A stretch of DNA of 36,809 nucleotides, taken from contig JBOFCM010000177.1 in NCBI GenBank assembly GCA_051646055.1, forward strand, positions 1 through 36,809, given 5' to 3'. The notes under the pieces were generated by a model, which saw nothing but the letters and a program-made list of their open reading frames with translations, was not told the origin of the DNA and ran no database searches. Made by a program: the position numbers and the translations under genes. Below are positions 6,560 through 14,993 of the stretch, in pieces (position 1 is the first letter of the stretch; every line of letters begins with the position of its first letter). The DNA is from JAGNZR01 sp051646055 (GTDB lineage: Bacteria > Fusobacteriota > Fusobacteriia > Fusobacteriales > Fusobacteriaceae).

Positions 6560-7975
6560 TTACTTTACAGCCATAACTTTCATTGTGTTAGCAGTTCCCT
6601 CTTTGAAGATTTCCTCTCCACAAGAAGCCACCATAAGGTCTCCAGCTTTTAGACCAAATATCTCTTTAGCAAGTTTCTCAGCAAGTGGGAAAAATTGCTC
6701 TAGAGTAGTAATTCCCTCCATAAGAACAGGTGTAACACCCTTAGTAAGAACTAATTGGTTTGCCGTTTTCTCATTATTTGTTACCGCAATTATATGTGCA
6801 TTCGGGAAGTATTTTCTAACTGCTCTTGCAGATCTTCCAGTTTTTGTAGCAGTTACGATAACTTTAGCTTCGATAGATTCTGCTGTATTTACAGTTCCCT
6901 TAGCTACCGCTTCAGTTACTGTAAACTCCTCTCCAGTTCCGTAAGCGTCACAAGCAGGAATTAGAGGATCTGTTTTTTCAGCTATTTTTGTCATTACAGT
7001 TACAGCCTCAACTGGATATTTCCCTTTAGCTGTCTCTCCTGATAGCATTATAGCATCTGTTCCATCTATTATAGCATTAGCAACGTCTGTAGCCTCTGCT
7101 CTTGTAGGTCTTGGGTTCTTTATCATAGAATCCAGCATCTGAGTAGCTGTGATTACCATTTTCCCCTCTTCGTTACATCTGTCTATCATCATCTTCTGAG
7201 CAAATGGAACTTCCTCAACCGGTATTTCTACCCCAAGGTCTCCTCTTGCTACCATGATTCCGTCAGAAAGCTCAAGAATTTCTTCGAAGTTATCTAATCC
7301 TTCCTGATTTTCTATTTTAGAGATAATCTGGATAGCGTGTCCTCCATTAGCATCTAAACAGTTTCTTACTGCTCTTACATCGTCAGCTTTTCTGATAAAT
7401 GAAGCTGCTACGAAATCTACGTTCTGCTCACATCCGAACTTAAGATCTGACATATCCTTCTCAGAAAGTGCCGGAAGATTTACAGATACGTTTGGAAGGT
7501 TAACTCCTTTGTTCTCTCCAAGGTCTCCATTGTTTTTAACAATACATCTAACCTCTTTTCCAACAATTTCTTTAACTTCCATCTCAAGAAGTCCATCATC
7601 CACAAGAACGATGTTTCCTGCTTTAAGGTCATTTGTAAGTCCCTCATAAGTTACAGCAACTATCTTTGAGTTTCCAACAACTGTTGTGTCTGTTGTAAAT
7701 GTGAATTCCTGTCCTGCAACAAGAGAAACATCATTTCCACCCTCAAGTTTGATAGTTCTGATTTCAGGTCCCTTTGTATCTAAAAGTATGGCTGCTCTCT
7801 TTCCAGTTTTAGCCATTACTGCTCTCATATTCTTTATTCTTTCTCCGTGCTCTACATAATCCCCATGAGAAAAATTAAGTCTCATTACGTTCATTCCTGC
7901 ATCAAGAAGTTTCTCTAACATCTCTTCGCTCTGAGTTTTTGGTCCAATTGTACAAACAATTTTCGTTTTTTTCAT
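6560..7975 (-). CDS. pyk: Pyruvate kinase
   Basis: Transfers phosphate from phosphoenolpyruvate to ADP, giving pyruvate and ATP. The 471 residues show MKKTKIVCTIGPKTQ at the start, MRLNFSHGDY (substrate and K+ site), LLDTKGPEIRT, the B-domain, ISKIENQEG, MVARGDLGVEIP, the signature region with ATQMLDSMIKNPRPTRAE, and an allosteric C-terminal domain ending near GTANTMKVMAVK. The length matches the short bacterial form without the extra C-terminal PEP-utiliser-like domain. The ATG at 7975 has an AGGAGAGG site. A strong promoter lies about 130 bases upstream, with a leader containing two copies of a near-palindromic element. It is probably co-transcribed with eno. Confidence 0.98.
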   Translation of the reverse strand: MKKTKIVCTIGPKTQSEEMLEKLLDAGMNVMRLNFSHGDYVEHGERIKNMRAVMAKTGKRAAILLDTKGPEIRTIKLEGGNDVSLVAGQEFTFTTDTTVVGNSKIVAVTYEGLTNDLKAGNIVLVDDGLLEMEVKEIVGKEVRCIVKNNGDLGENKGVNLPNVSVNLPALSEKDMSDLKFGCEQNVDFVAASFIRKADDVRAVRNCLDANGGHAIQIISKIENQEGLDNFEEILELSDGIMVARGDLGVEIPVEEVPFAQKMMIDRCNEEGKMVITATQMLDSMIKNPRPTRAEATDVANAIIDGTDAIMLSGETAKGKYPVEAVTVMTKIAEKTDPLIPACDAYGTGEEFTVTEAVAKGTVNTAESIEAKVIVTATKTGRSARAVRKYFPNAHIIAVTNNEKTANQLVLTKGVTPVLMEGITTLEQFFPLAEKLAKEIFGLKAGDLMVASCGEEIFKEGTANTMKVMAVK

Positions 7976-8009
7976 TTTTCACCTCTCCTAAATTTTCAAA
8001 AAAATATCC

Positions 8010-8056
8010 AAATACTATTTTATTATCTTTACTCTATATATTAAAATACTATTTTA
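8010..8056 (-). repeat. Two-copy palindromic element in the pyk leader
   Basis: AAATACTATTTTA occurs at 8010-8022 and again at 8044-8056, a perfect 13-base repeat with a 34-base period. The second copy extends to the palindrome TAAAATACTATTTTA (8042-8056). Both lie in the 5' leader between the promoter and the pyk start, where a repressor operator would sit. Chance is possible in DNA this AT-rich. Confidence 0.4.
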
Positions 8057-8101
8057 CTGTTCATTTCTAAGCAGTTTAATTGGTTTCCCCACTTCTGATA
8101 A

Positions 8102-8130
8102 AGTTTATATTATATTCTTTTCCTTGTCAA
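8102..8130 (-). promoter_or_regulatory. Promoter of pyk-eno
   Basis: TTGACA (8125-8130) and TAAACT (8102-8107) are separated by 17 bases on the minus strand. The leader to the pyk ATG is about 120 bases. No intrinsic terminator is visible between the end of the polysaccharide operon (8179) and this promoter. Confidence 0.65.
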
Positions 8131-8178
8131 GAAAGTTGTCGCTCTTTTTTTGAACTTTTTAAGTGTACTATTGATCCG

Positions 8179-9177
8179 TTAACTCTCTTTGATTTCAGGT
8201 ATTTTCTGAACATTTTTTATCTCTCTGTTCAGAATTTTTCTAATTACAACTGAAAGTTTCAAAGATAAAAATAGAAGATTCTCATTGAGAACACCATTTC
8301 TGTAGCCTTTTAACTTCAGATAAATTTTTCTGAAATTTTTATAAAACTCTCTGTTTTTAGGATTTTTTTCATATTCACGATATACAATAACTTTATAGAA
8401 GCTTATTATCAGTTTGCTTAGGGCGCTTTTTCCTTCGCTCCCCTCAATTTTATCATGTTCTTTTTCTAAAATACAACATATTTCTGAAAGGGAATCTATA
8501 CTTTTCTGAGTTACTACTGACATTATCCCTCCTACACGCTGTCTGTAGAAATAAAAAGGATAGTCCAGATACTTTACTCTCTCTGCTTTTAAATAAACCA
8601 GTGGCGTAAAAAGTGTATCCTCATGAAGAATCCCCTCTTTAAAAAAAAGGCCGTTTTCTATCAAAAACTCCCTCTTATAGAGATCGTCCACTACCTCCTC
8701 CCTAAAACATTTTGGCTTATCCATAATCAGGTCCAGAAATCTCTTTCCATTCATTGCCTCTCCTGACTTTACCCCTTCTGATCTAAATAGAGGAAGAGAA
8801 GAATTTCCTTCCTGATAGTATCTCATATTTCCAACTGCCACATCCAGCTTCTCCTTTTGGCAGTTATGGAAAAATTCCTGAAATATGCTGTGATCTATGA
8901 AGTCATCACTATCTATGAAGGAGATATACTCTCCTCTTGCTCTTCCCAATCCTGCATTTCGTGCCGAAGAGAGTCCGCCATTTTTCTTATCTACGACTAT
9001 TGTTTTATCACCATATTGTTTTTCATACTCCCTTACGATTTGGAGGGATGAGTCTGTGGAGCCGTCATTTACAAGGATTATTTCGTAATCTATTCCCTCT
9101 ATTTTATAAAGGGAGTCCAGACACTCTCTCAGATAACTTTCAACGTTGTAAATAGGCACAATTATACTAAGCTCCAT
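8179..9177 (-). CDS. GT2-family glycosyltransferase, 332 aa (last gene of the polysaccharide operon)
   Basis: Predicted GT-A fold inverting glycosyltransferase that adds a sugar from a nucleotide donor to a lipid-linked oligosaccharide at the inner face of the membrane. The N-terminus LSIIVPIYNVESYLRECLDS with EIILVNDGSTDSS is the family hallmark. GLSSARNAGLGRARGEYISFIDSDD carries the DxD metal motif near residues 92-94. The C-terminal ~100 residues are basic and helical (KNPKNREFYKNFRKIYLKLK), suggesting membrane association. The ATG at 9177 overlaps the end of the preceding gene by 11 bases, and AAGGTGG precedes it. Sugar specificity cannot be read from sequence. Confidence 0.9.
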   Translation of the reverse strand: MELSIIVPIYNVESYLRECLDSLYKIEGIDYEIILVNDGSTDSSLQIVREYEKQYGDKTIVVDKKNGGLSSARNAGLGRARGEYISFIDSDDFIDHSIFQEFFHNCQKEKLDVAVGNMRYYQEGNSSLPLFRSEGVKSGEAMNGKRFLDLIMDKPKCFREEVVDDLYKREFLIENGLFFKEGILHEDTLFTPLVYLKAERVKYLDYPFYFYRQRVGGIMSVVTQKSIDSLSEICCILEKEHDKIEGSEGKSALSKLIISFYKVIVYREYEKNPKNREFYKNFRKIYLKLKGYRNGVLNENLLFLSLKLSVVIRKILNREIKNVQKIPEIKES

Positions 9178-10276
9178 ACTTTCCCACCTTCTTTTTATAG
9201 ATTTCTATTATTATCCTCTCATCAAACTCATCTATGACTTTTTCTCTTCCCTTTCTCCCCATGATTTTTTTCTCAGAAGAATTTAGTTTTAGAAATTTTT
9301 TCATTGCTTCCGCCAGGGACTCTGAGGACCTTGGTTCTACCAAAAATCCTGTAATTCCATCTTCTACTATCTCCCTACATCCTGTAACATTGGTTGCAAT
9401 TATTGGTTTCTCCATAGATGCTGCTTCAAGGAGAACCATGGAGATTCCTTCACGATAGGATGGCAAAACTACACAATCCGCTTCTTTCACCACAGAGGGC
9501 ACATCATCTGTGATTCCTAAATACTGCATCGTTCCTTCCAGAACAAGCTTATCCATATATTTTCCATCTACTCCCCCTCTGCTGCCTTCTCCTAAAGCTC
9601 CCAGAAATTGAAATTTTACCTGTGGATACTCCTTTTGGATGATTCTTGCAGCTTCCTCATATTCCCTAAATCCTTTGTCAAAAAATGCTCTAGCTACCAT
9701 GAGAAATATCATCTCTTTATCCCCTCTTTCCCTTGGAAGAGCCCTGTATTTTTCTGTATTTACCCCTTCTCCCGGAAGTATAAAGAGTTTTTCCTTTGGA
9801 GCTATTCCTTCCCTTAAAAGATAATCCCTGTCATCGCTGTTGAGGACCCACACCTCTTGGGCACCCTTTAGGGAAAATTTGTAGAGAGCCTTGGCTATTT
9901 TTGAAACCAGCCCCTCCTGTACAAAGGAATAACCTAATCCTGTTAGAACTGCTATAGACTTTATTCCTAAAATCCTGGCTGCAAGAGTTCCATAGATATT
10001 TAGTTTTATTGTGTAATGATATATAAGTTCCGGTCTCTCTTTTCTGTATATTTTTAAAAGCTGAAAAAACAAAAGCATATCCCTGAGAGGGTTCACTCCA
10101 CGCTTATCCACCTGGATATCAATAGATTCTGCTCCCAGGATTTCTCCTGTATCTACCCTTCCATCGTCTGGGGCAACTATTTTTATCTTATGACCATCTT
10201 CTACCAGGGATTTTATAATCCCACCCCTAAATATGAATACATCCCAAAGCTTATTTGCTACAAATAGGATTTTCAT
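9167..10276 (-). CDS. GT4-family glycosyltransferase, 369 aa
   Basis: Predicted GT-B fold retaining glycosyltransferase for the surface polysaccharide. The N-terminal Rossmann domain begins MKILFVANKLWDVFIFRGG. The C-terminal donor domain contains IFLMVARAFFDKGFREYEEAA, ADCVVLPSYREGISMVLLEAASMEKPIIATNVTGC and EIVEDGITGFLV; the E-x7-E-type motif (REGISMVLLEA) is intact. VLTGLGYSF resembles PglA/CapM-type enzymes that add N-acetylhexosamines, but this is only suggestive. I chose the ATG at 10276, because GGAGGAG sits just ahead of it. A start 12 bases upstream would place the ribosome binding site inside the gene. It is followed by an overlapping GT2 gene. Confidence 0.9.
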   Translation of the reverse strand: MKILFVANKLWDVFIFRGGIIKSLVEDGHKIKIVAPDDGRVDTGEILGAESIDIQVDKRGVNPLRDMLLFFQLLKIYRKERPELIYHYTIKLNIYGTLAARILGIKSIAVLTGLGYSFVQEGLVSKIAKALYKFSLKGAQEVWVLNSDDRDYLLREGIAPKEKLFILPGEGVNTEKYRALPRERGDKEMIFLMVARAFFDKGFREYEEAARIIQKEYPQVKFQFLGALGEGSRGGVDGKYMDKLVLEGTMQYLGITDDVPSVVKEADCVVLPSYREGISMVLLEAASMEKPIIATNVTGCREIVEDGITGFLVEPRSSESLAEAMKKFLKLNSSEKKIMGRKGREKVIDEFDERIIIEIYKKKVGKYGA

Positions 10277-10293
10277 TTTCTCCTCCATCTTAA

Positions 10294-11451
10294 TCAGTAC
10301 AAAAGCAGTATTTCACGCTTCTTTCCCTCTTCTCTGTACTTTATTCCTTCTTTAAGAGCTCTAATTTTATTCTCTCTTGAGGTTTTTTCAAAAAAATAAT
10401 TTTCATATGGATAGACTACTCTATTTCCAGGAAAAGTTAAAAAATTGTAGGTTCTGAAAAAAGTTATCCCTCCTACCAATATAAAAACACCCATTCTCAG
10501 AGATATTTTTTCTCTTATTCTCTTCTCTAGGCTGTCTAAAAATACTGGAAAAATATACCAGTAGCTGAAACTAAACAAAAGAAAAAATCTCAGGGCAATT
10601 ACTGGAAACTCCTTTAAATATAAAAAAATATATACTGACAGATATATACTGTTCTGAAATATGCAATAGTTCTCTCTCTTCTTCCTCTCTACCATTTCTC
10701 CAGTAAAAAATGCAAATAGAAAAATCAGAAGTCTCTCCAGATAGAAAATATTCAAATTCCCCCCTCCCTTCTGAGAGAAATTCAGGTATCCGCTCAATCT
10801 TTGGGAAGGTATATATTGTAGTGCCTCTCCTATAAGATTTAGCCCCGAGAAATAATAAATATTTCCTAGCATAAAAATCCCCAAGATAATCCTTTTTTTA
10901 TAGGATACTGGCAGCAAAAAATATAAAGGAATATATAGAAGTGAGCTCACATGAAAAAAAGCTCCTAGAAGATTCATTCCCACAAAAAACAGAATTTTTT
11001 TCTTCTGGATAAACTCAATCGAGAGAAGAAAAAGCATTATACTCTTTACATTTCTCATTATATCCACTTCCAAAGGAAGTCCGTTCACCCCAAGATAGAG
11101 CATCAGAGTAGTGATTGGGTAATTAGAATATCTGGGAATAACCCACAGAAGAAATAAGAAGTCTATAAGAGTGTTTAAAGCCACAAAAAGCTGATACTCA
11201 TCTGTAAATCTTCTCGTCAGTTCCGTTAAAAATATATATCCTTTTTCAAAATTCTGACTTTTCCCTTGAAAATAAGGATAATAACTATACCAATCCCATC
11301 CTACAAACCATCTGCTCATAAAAATAGTTCCTACTATAAAAAGCAGGATATAAAAAACTTTTTTCCCCTCTTTTCTACGGAATTTCTCAAAGAAAATCTC
11401 TAGAAAAGAAAACAGAATAAGTACTGCACCTATGATAATGTAAATCTTCAT
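10294..11451 (-). CDS. EpsG/Wzy-like polysaccharide polymerase, 385 aa (second of two)
   Basis: Integral membrane protein with about ten hydrophobic segments. It carries the EpsG-family pattern: an early basic loop, the W-x-W-Y-x-Y-Y segment (VGWDWYSYYPYFQ, residues ~50-62), DIMRNVKSIMLFLLSIEFI and a membrane-embedded FHVSSLLYIPLYFLL. Such proteins are thought to join lipid-linked repeat units on the outer face of the inner membrane. The C-terminal ~40 residues are hydrophilic and basic. The start codon overlaps the previous stop as ATGA. It is divergent from the other EpsG-like protein of this operon (13299-14339), so it is not a recent duplicate. It could alternatively act as a polymer-modifying membrane transferase. 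Confidence 0.75.
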   Translation of the reverse strand: MKIYIIIGAVLILFSFLEIFFEKFRRKEGKKVFYILLFIVGTIFMSRWFVGWDWYSYYPYFQGKSQNFEKGYIFLTELTRRFTDEYQLFVALNTLIDFLFLLWVIPRYSNYPITTLMLYLGVNGLPLEVDIMRNVKSIMLFLLSIEFIQKKKILFFVGMNLLGAFFHVSSLLYIPLYFLLPVSYKKRIILGIFMLGNIYYFSGLNLIGEALQYIPSQRLSGYLNFSQKGGGNLNIFYLERLLIFLFAFFTGEMVERKKRENYCIFQNSIYLSVYIFLYLKEFPVIALRFFLLFSFSYWYIFPVFLDSLEKRIREKISLRMGVFILVGGITFFRTYNFLTFPGNRVVYPYENYFFEKTSRENKIRALKEGIKYREEGKKREILLLY

Positions 11452-12512
11452 AACAATTCCTTATAGAGTTCCAAGTATTCCTGAGCAGTTTTTTCAAGGG
11501 AATATTTTTTGCTGTGTTCGACTTCTCTTTCACTGACCATCTTTCTATAGTTCTCATCCTCTAGAGATATTATCTTTTCTGCAAGTTCTTTCTCATCTCC
11601 AGGAGCAAACAAAAGACCTCCCCCTCTCACTACTTCTCCCAATCCTGGAACATCTGAGGCTATCAGAGGAATTCCAGATGCCATAGCCTCTACAGCTGTT
11701 ATTCCAAATCCTTCAAAATGTGAGGAGTGTACTGCTACATCAGCTGTATGAAAAAGATCTGCTATGTCAGTACGCATTCCTAAAAGTCTTACTCTCTGCT
11801 GAAGTCCCATTTTTTCAATCGCCCTTTGAATATCTTCACCCTTCTCCCCCTCTCCAGCCAATATCAGCTTGTAGTGGAGAGGTAAAATTTTCATAGCTCT
11901 GAGGAGGGTCATATGGTCTTTTGCTCGATTGAGTCTGGCAACCATTATAAGAGCTGTTTCTCCCTGTGCTATCCCTATCTCTTCTCTATCTAAACCCTTT
12001 CCTTTATAAAAAAGCTTAAGGTCTATTCCGTTTTCTATTACAGGGTATCTTTCAACTCTCTCATCTTCTAACCAGTCCATAAGAGATTTTTTCACTGCAG
12101 CAGAAATAGATACCACTCTGCAGTAAGAACTAAAGAGAAGTCTGTCAAAATATCTGAAAATAGCTTTTTCTCTCCTACTGTTGGAGGTGCTATGTTCTGT
12201 CGTTATATATTTTCTTTTTGGGGTAAAATCAAATCTTCTGGCCAGAGCAGTCCACAGCTGAGCATGTAAAAGATGCGCATGCACTATATCATAATCCCCT
12301 TTTTTTATTACCCTGAGAATTTCAAAAACATTTTTTATACTTTTTTTGCTGTTATATCTAGACACCCTGGAATCCAAATGAAAAAAATTCTCCTTGTCAT
12401 AGAGAACTAGAAGATCTACCTGAGCCTCTCTCTTCTGAAGAGGAATAAGTTCTGTAAGAAGTTTTTCCGCTCCTCCTAACTCTAGAGAAGTTATAATATG
12501 CAGTATTTTCAT
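11448..12512 (-). CDS. GT4-family glycosyltransferase, 354 aa
   Basis: Predicted GT-B retaining glycosyltransferase. It starts MKILHIITSLELGGAEKLLTE, the typical N-terminus with the GGAE acceptor-side loop. VHAHLLHAQLWTALAR follows, and the C-terminal domain contains LIMVARLNRAKDHMTLLRA, LAGEGEKGEDIQ, ADVAVHSSHFEGFGITAVEAMASGIPLIAS and VPGLGEVV. The E-x7-E motif is intact (EGFGITAVEA). The chosen start is the ATG at 12512, which overlaps the previous stop codon as ATGA and has GGAGG eight bases upstream. A start 15 bases further up would swallow that site. It is probably one of four sequential sugar transferases for the repeat unit. Confidence 0.9.
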   Translation of the reverse strand: MKILHIITSLELGGAEKLLTELIPLQKREAQVDLLVLYDKENFFHLDSRVSRYNSKKSIKNVFEILRVIKKGDYDIVHAHLLHAQLWTALARRFDFTPKRKYITTEHSTSNSRREKAIFRYFDRLLFSSYCRVVSISAAVKKSLMDWLEDERVERYPVIENGIDLKLFYKGKGLDREEIGIAQGETALIMVARLNRAKDHMTLLRAMKILPLHYKLILAGEGEKGEDIQRAIEKMGLQQRVRLLGMRTDIADLFHTADVAVHSSHFEGFGITAVEAMASGIPLIASDVPGLGEVVRGGGLLFAPGDEKELAEKIISLEDENYRKMVSEREVEHSKKYSLEKTAQEYLELYKELL

Positions 12513-13285
12513 GATTTTTTCCTCCATATATAGTAACAGCTCTGAATATATCTGATAAGAAACTTTATCCTATTTTTTAAAGGGATATTCTCACAGAGTA
12601 TTTCTCCATAGTAAAGCTTCATTCCTCTGGGGTTTTCCCTCATAATTTTAGAAAAATTGCTGGTATATCCATCTGCTATATATTCGAAATTATAGATAGC
12701 TCTATCCACATATCTGAATTTATACTCTTTTCCCATACGGTTCCAGATAAGTCCTTCAGGAATAAATTTTTCTCCCTGTATAAGTGGAAAAGGAAAATTC
12801 TTCATAACTTCAGTCCTTATAACCTCGGCCTTATCTCCCATAACTCCCCTTCTATAAAAAATTTCTATAGGGTCAGAATCTATAATCTCCTGAGGAAAAT
12901 TTCCGAAATCTTTTCCACTTGTATTTTTTTTTCTGAATACCATCCCTCCAAAATTTTTAGGGAGTTCTTTAAAATATTTTTCAATCAACTCTACTGCATT
13001 TTCTTCCAGATAATCATCACTGTCCACTATAAAAAAAAGATCTCCTTGAGCAATCTGAACTCCTAAATTTATGGCACTCATTTTCCCCCCATTGCTCTTC
13101 TTCCGATAGATTATCTGCAATTTTCCCTCTGCCATATATTTTTTTATAATTTCCTCTGTATTATCTACAGATCCATCATCCACTACTATCCATTGAAATT
13201 CTTTAACAGTTTGGGATAGGAGGCTTTTATAGAGTCTTTCTAGGGTATAAGCTCTGTTGTATGTTGGGGTAAATACAGTTATCAT
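12509..13285 (-). CDS. GT2-family glycosyltransferase, 258 aa
   Basis: Predicted GT-A glycosyltransferase. MITVFTPTYNRAYTLERLY and WIVVDDGSVDNTEEIIKKY form the nucleotide-binding half, and GDLFFIVDSDDYLEENAVEL carries the DxD metal site near residues 88-90. The remaining ~150 residues match the acceptor-binding half of small capsular GT2 enzymes, ending in a basic, aromatic-rich tail (IRYIQSCYYIWRKK) that may sit on the membrane. AGGAG precedes the ATG at 13285. It starts 13 bases after the EpsG-like gene and overlaps the next gene by four bases, so it is translationally coupled. The donor sugar is unknown. Confidence 0.9.
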   Translation of the reverse strand: MITVFTPTYNRAYTLERLYKSLLSQTVKEFQWIVVDDGSVDNTEEIIKKYMAEGKLQIIYRKKSNGGKMSAINLGVQIAQGDLFFIVDSDDYLEENAVELIEKYFKELPKNFGGMVFRKKNTSGKDFGNFPQEIIDSDPIEIFYRRGVMGDKAEVIRTEVMKNFPFPLIQGEKFIPEGLIWNRMGKEYKFRYVDRAIYNFEYIADGYTSNFSKIMRENPRGMKLYYGEILCENIPLKNRIKFLIRYIQSCYYIWRKKS

Positions 13286-13298
13286 AAGAATCTCCTTT

Positions 13299-14339
13299 TT
13301 AAAGCCATGTGGTATAGTTTGCTATGCCATAATCATAGACAGAATTATAGTATCTTGCAATCATATATATCATAAGAGCCATCAGGGCTATATATTTTAT
13401 ATTTTTTTTCTCAACTCTTCCTAGAACTGATACGAAAAGAATTATATATGCAAATCTGAAATATTCCATAACACGGAGAATAACTGCAAATCTGAAGAAA
13501 ATCGTAAAAATCAGAAAGGAGTAGAAAGTGAGGTTATAAAAAAGATTCTCCTCCTCACTTATCTCTCCACCACGATTTTTTTCCCAGACAAAAATTGCTG
13601 TGGCGAAAATAAGGACCACTATAATTTCCAGATATTCCTGAGTATTTCCCATCTCTCTTATTCCGCTGTATCTGGATATTCTTTCACTTATTCCTAGAAA
13701 ATTAGTTTTCAACTGAAAAACCAAATCGGAAACCGGAATAAGAATCAGAGCCAAGAGAGTCAGAAAAACCATCATATTCTTTTTCAGCTTCACAGTCCCG
13801 ATAAAATAAAGCGGTAATAGTATCAAAGCAGTCTTATGAAAATTGACAGCTATTATTACAAGCAGATAATAATGGATGATCCTTTTTTCTAATATAAATT
13901 TCAATGCCATATAAAATAAAATTATTGCTATAAAGTTTCTTAAAATATTAAAATTATGCCAGAAAAAGAAAGTAGACAGATATATTAAAAATACCAAGGA
14001 TGGATTATTGCTGTACCTGTTAAAAATATAGCAGGTCCCACATACAAAAAATACTCCCAGTAAAAAAATAAAAACATTATAATCTCCGCCTAAAAACTTA
14101 ACTATATTCCTACACGCTACAAAGAGCACCTCATAGCCATAAGGATTTTCCTTGTAATCCAATTCATAAAAATATTTATATACTAGATAATCATAGCCAC
14201 TTACAGCTCCTCTCATCCCTACAAAAAGAGAGAGAAAAAAAGTCGGAATGATAATTAATTTTTTCTCATATCTGTACCCTGAAAAAAAAACAACGTAGAG
14301 AACTAAGAGAACATAGATGAAAATTAGGGCATAACTCAT
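13299..14339 (-). CDS. EpsG/Wzy-like polysaccharide polymerase, 346 aa (first of two)
   Basis: Integral membrane protein with roughly ten transmembrane segments and a typical EpsG layout. After two helices comes VGMRGAVSGYDYLVYKYFYEL (two short runs, residues ~41-61) and NPYGYEVLF. WHNFNILRNFIAIILFYMAL and VNFHKTALILLPLYF follow; the His and Arg in these segments are the conserved polar residues of the family. EpsG-type proteins replace classical Wzy in Wzx/Wzy-type export and polymerise repeat units. The ATG overlaps the preceding wzz-like stop (ATGA). The product lacks the long periplasmic loop of O-antigen ligases, which argues against a WaaL role. Confidence 0.82.
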   Translation of the reverse strand: MSYALIFIYVLLVLYVVFFSGYRYEKKLIIIPTFFLSLFVGMRGAVSGYDYLVYKYFYELDYKENPYGYEVLFVACRNIVKFLGGDYNVFIFLLGVFFVCGTCYIFNRYSNNPSLVFLIYLSTFFFWHNFNILRNFIAIILFYMALKFILEKRIIHYYLLVIIAVNFHKTALILLPLYFIGTVKLKKNMMVFLTLLALILIPVSDLVFQLKTNFLGISERISRYSGIREMGNTQEYLEIIVVLIFATAIFVWEKNRGGEISEEENLFYNLTFYSFLIFTIFFRFAVILRVMEYFRFAYIILFVSVLGRVEKKNIKYIALMALMIYMIARYYNSVYDYGIANYTTWL

Positions 14340-14992
14340 TCCTTTCCCTTCACCTCTCTCAGTATCTGTGCTATAAATGCCCCTATTATACCCACAAATA
14401 TTCCTGTGAGCAGAGCAAAAAATAAACTGATAACTTTTCTACTTTCTACCTCTTCTGTTTTTTCAGCTTTTACGAAAGTTGGGAAACTTCTTTGCTCATT
14501 TTCAAGTTCAAAAACCAGTTTTTTTCTCTGTTCATCTTCCAACTCCTGAGAGATCTTATTTTTGAGAAACTCTCTGTTTTTTTCCAAAAATTTTTCCAGA
14601 TATTTTCCTGATATTTTTAATATCTCCTCTCTATCCCTTCCAATAACTTCCAATACATGGTTTCCATTTCCACTGTCGAAAATAAGCCTAGCCCTATTCT
14701 CACCTTTTATCTCGCTAAATTCCGGGGATTTAAAAAGAGTTTGAAGATCCAGATTTCCCTTTCCTAGCTCATATTTAACTAGGGTTATGGTCCCATTATT
14801 ATCTTTTTTTATCGTAATTTCTCCCGGTTCTATTCCCATGTATCTGAAATAAGAAACAGCTCGGTATTCCTGAGGTGGAGAGGTTATTTTCCATGCTAAA
14901 CCTACGAATAACATAATAAACGTCACCATAAAAACTTTTATATTTTTAGATATTACCTCTAATATCTCTCTTGAAAACAATCCTTTTTCCAC
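14336..14992 (-). CDS. Short Wzz-like chain-length determinant, 218 aa
   Basis: Polysaccharide co-polymerase-type protein. A transmembrane segment lies at ~18-33 (VFMVTFIMLFVGLAW), followed by a Pro-containing motif ITSPPQEYRAVSYF typical of the Wzz N-domain. A charged, helix-rich periplasmic part spans ~50-180, and a second transmembrane segment (~190-210; LFFALLTGIFVGIIGAFIAQ) ends in a short basic cytoplasmic tail. The periplasmic domain is short compared with the usual ~300-350-residue Wzz proteins. There is no fused tyrosine kinase and no Walker motif. The start is GTG at 14992, two bases after the previous stop; no better ATG exists nearby. It overlaps the EpsG-like gene and presumably sets chain length together with it. 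Confidence 0.8.
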   Translation of the reverse strand: MEKGLFSREILEVISKNIKVFMVTFIMLFVGLAWKITSPPQEYRAVSYFRYMGIEPGEITIKKDNNGTITLVKYELGKGNLDLQTLFKSPEFSEIKGENRARLIFDSGNGNHVLEVIGRDREEILKISGKYLEKFLEKNREFLKNKISQELEDEQRKKLVFELENEQRSFPTFVKAEKTEEVESRKVISLFFALLTGIFVGIIGAFIAQILREVKGKE

Positions 14993-14993
14993 T

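Noticed and set aside
8053..8078. Seven-codon frame in the pyk leader starting in the ATGAACAGT region
   Set aside because: No ribosome binding site and no codon bias towards a regulatory amino acid.
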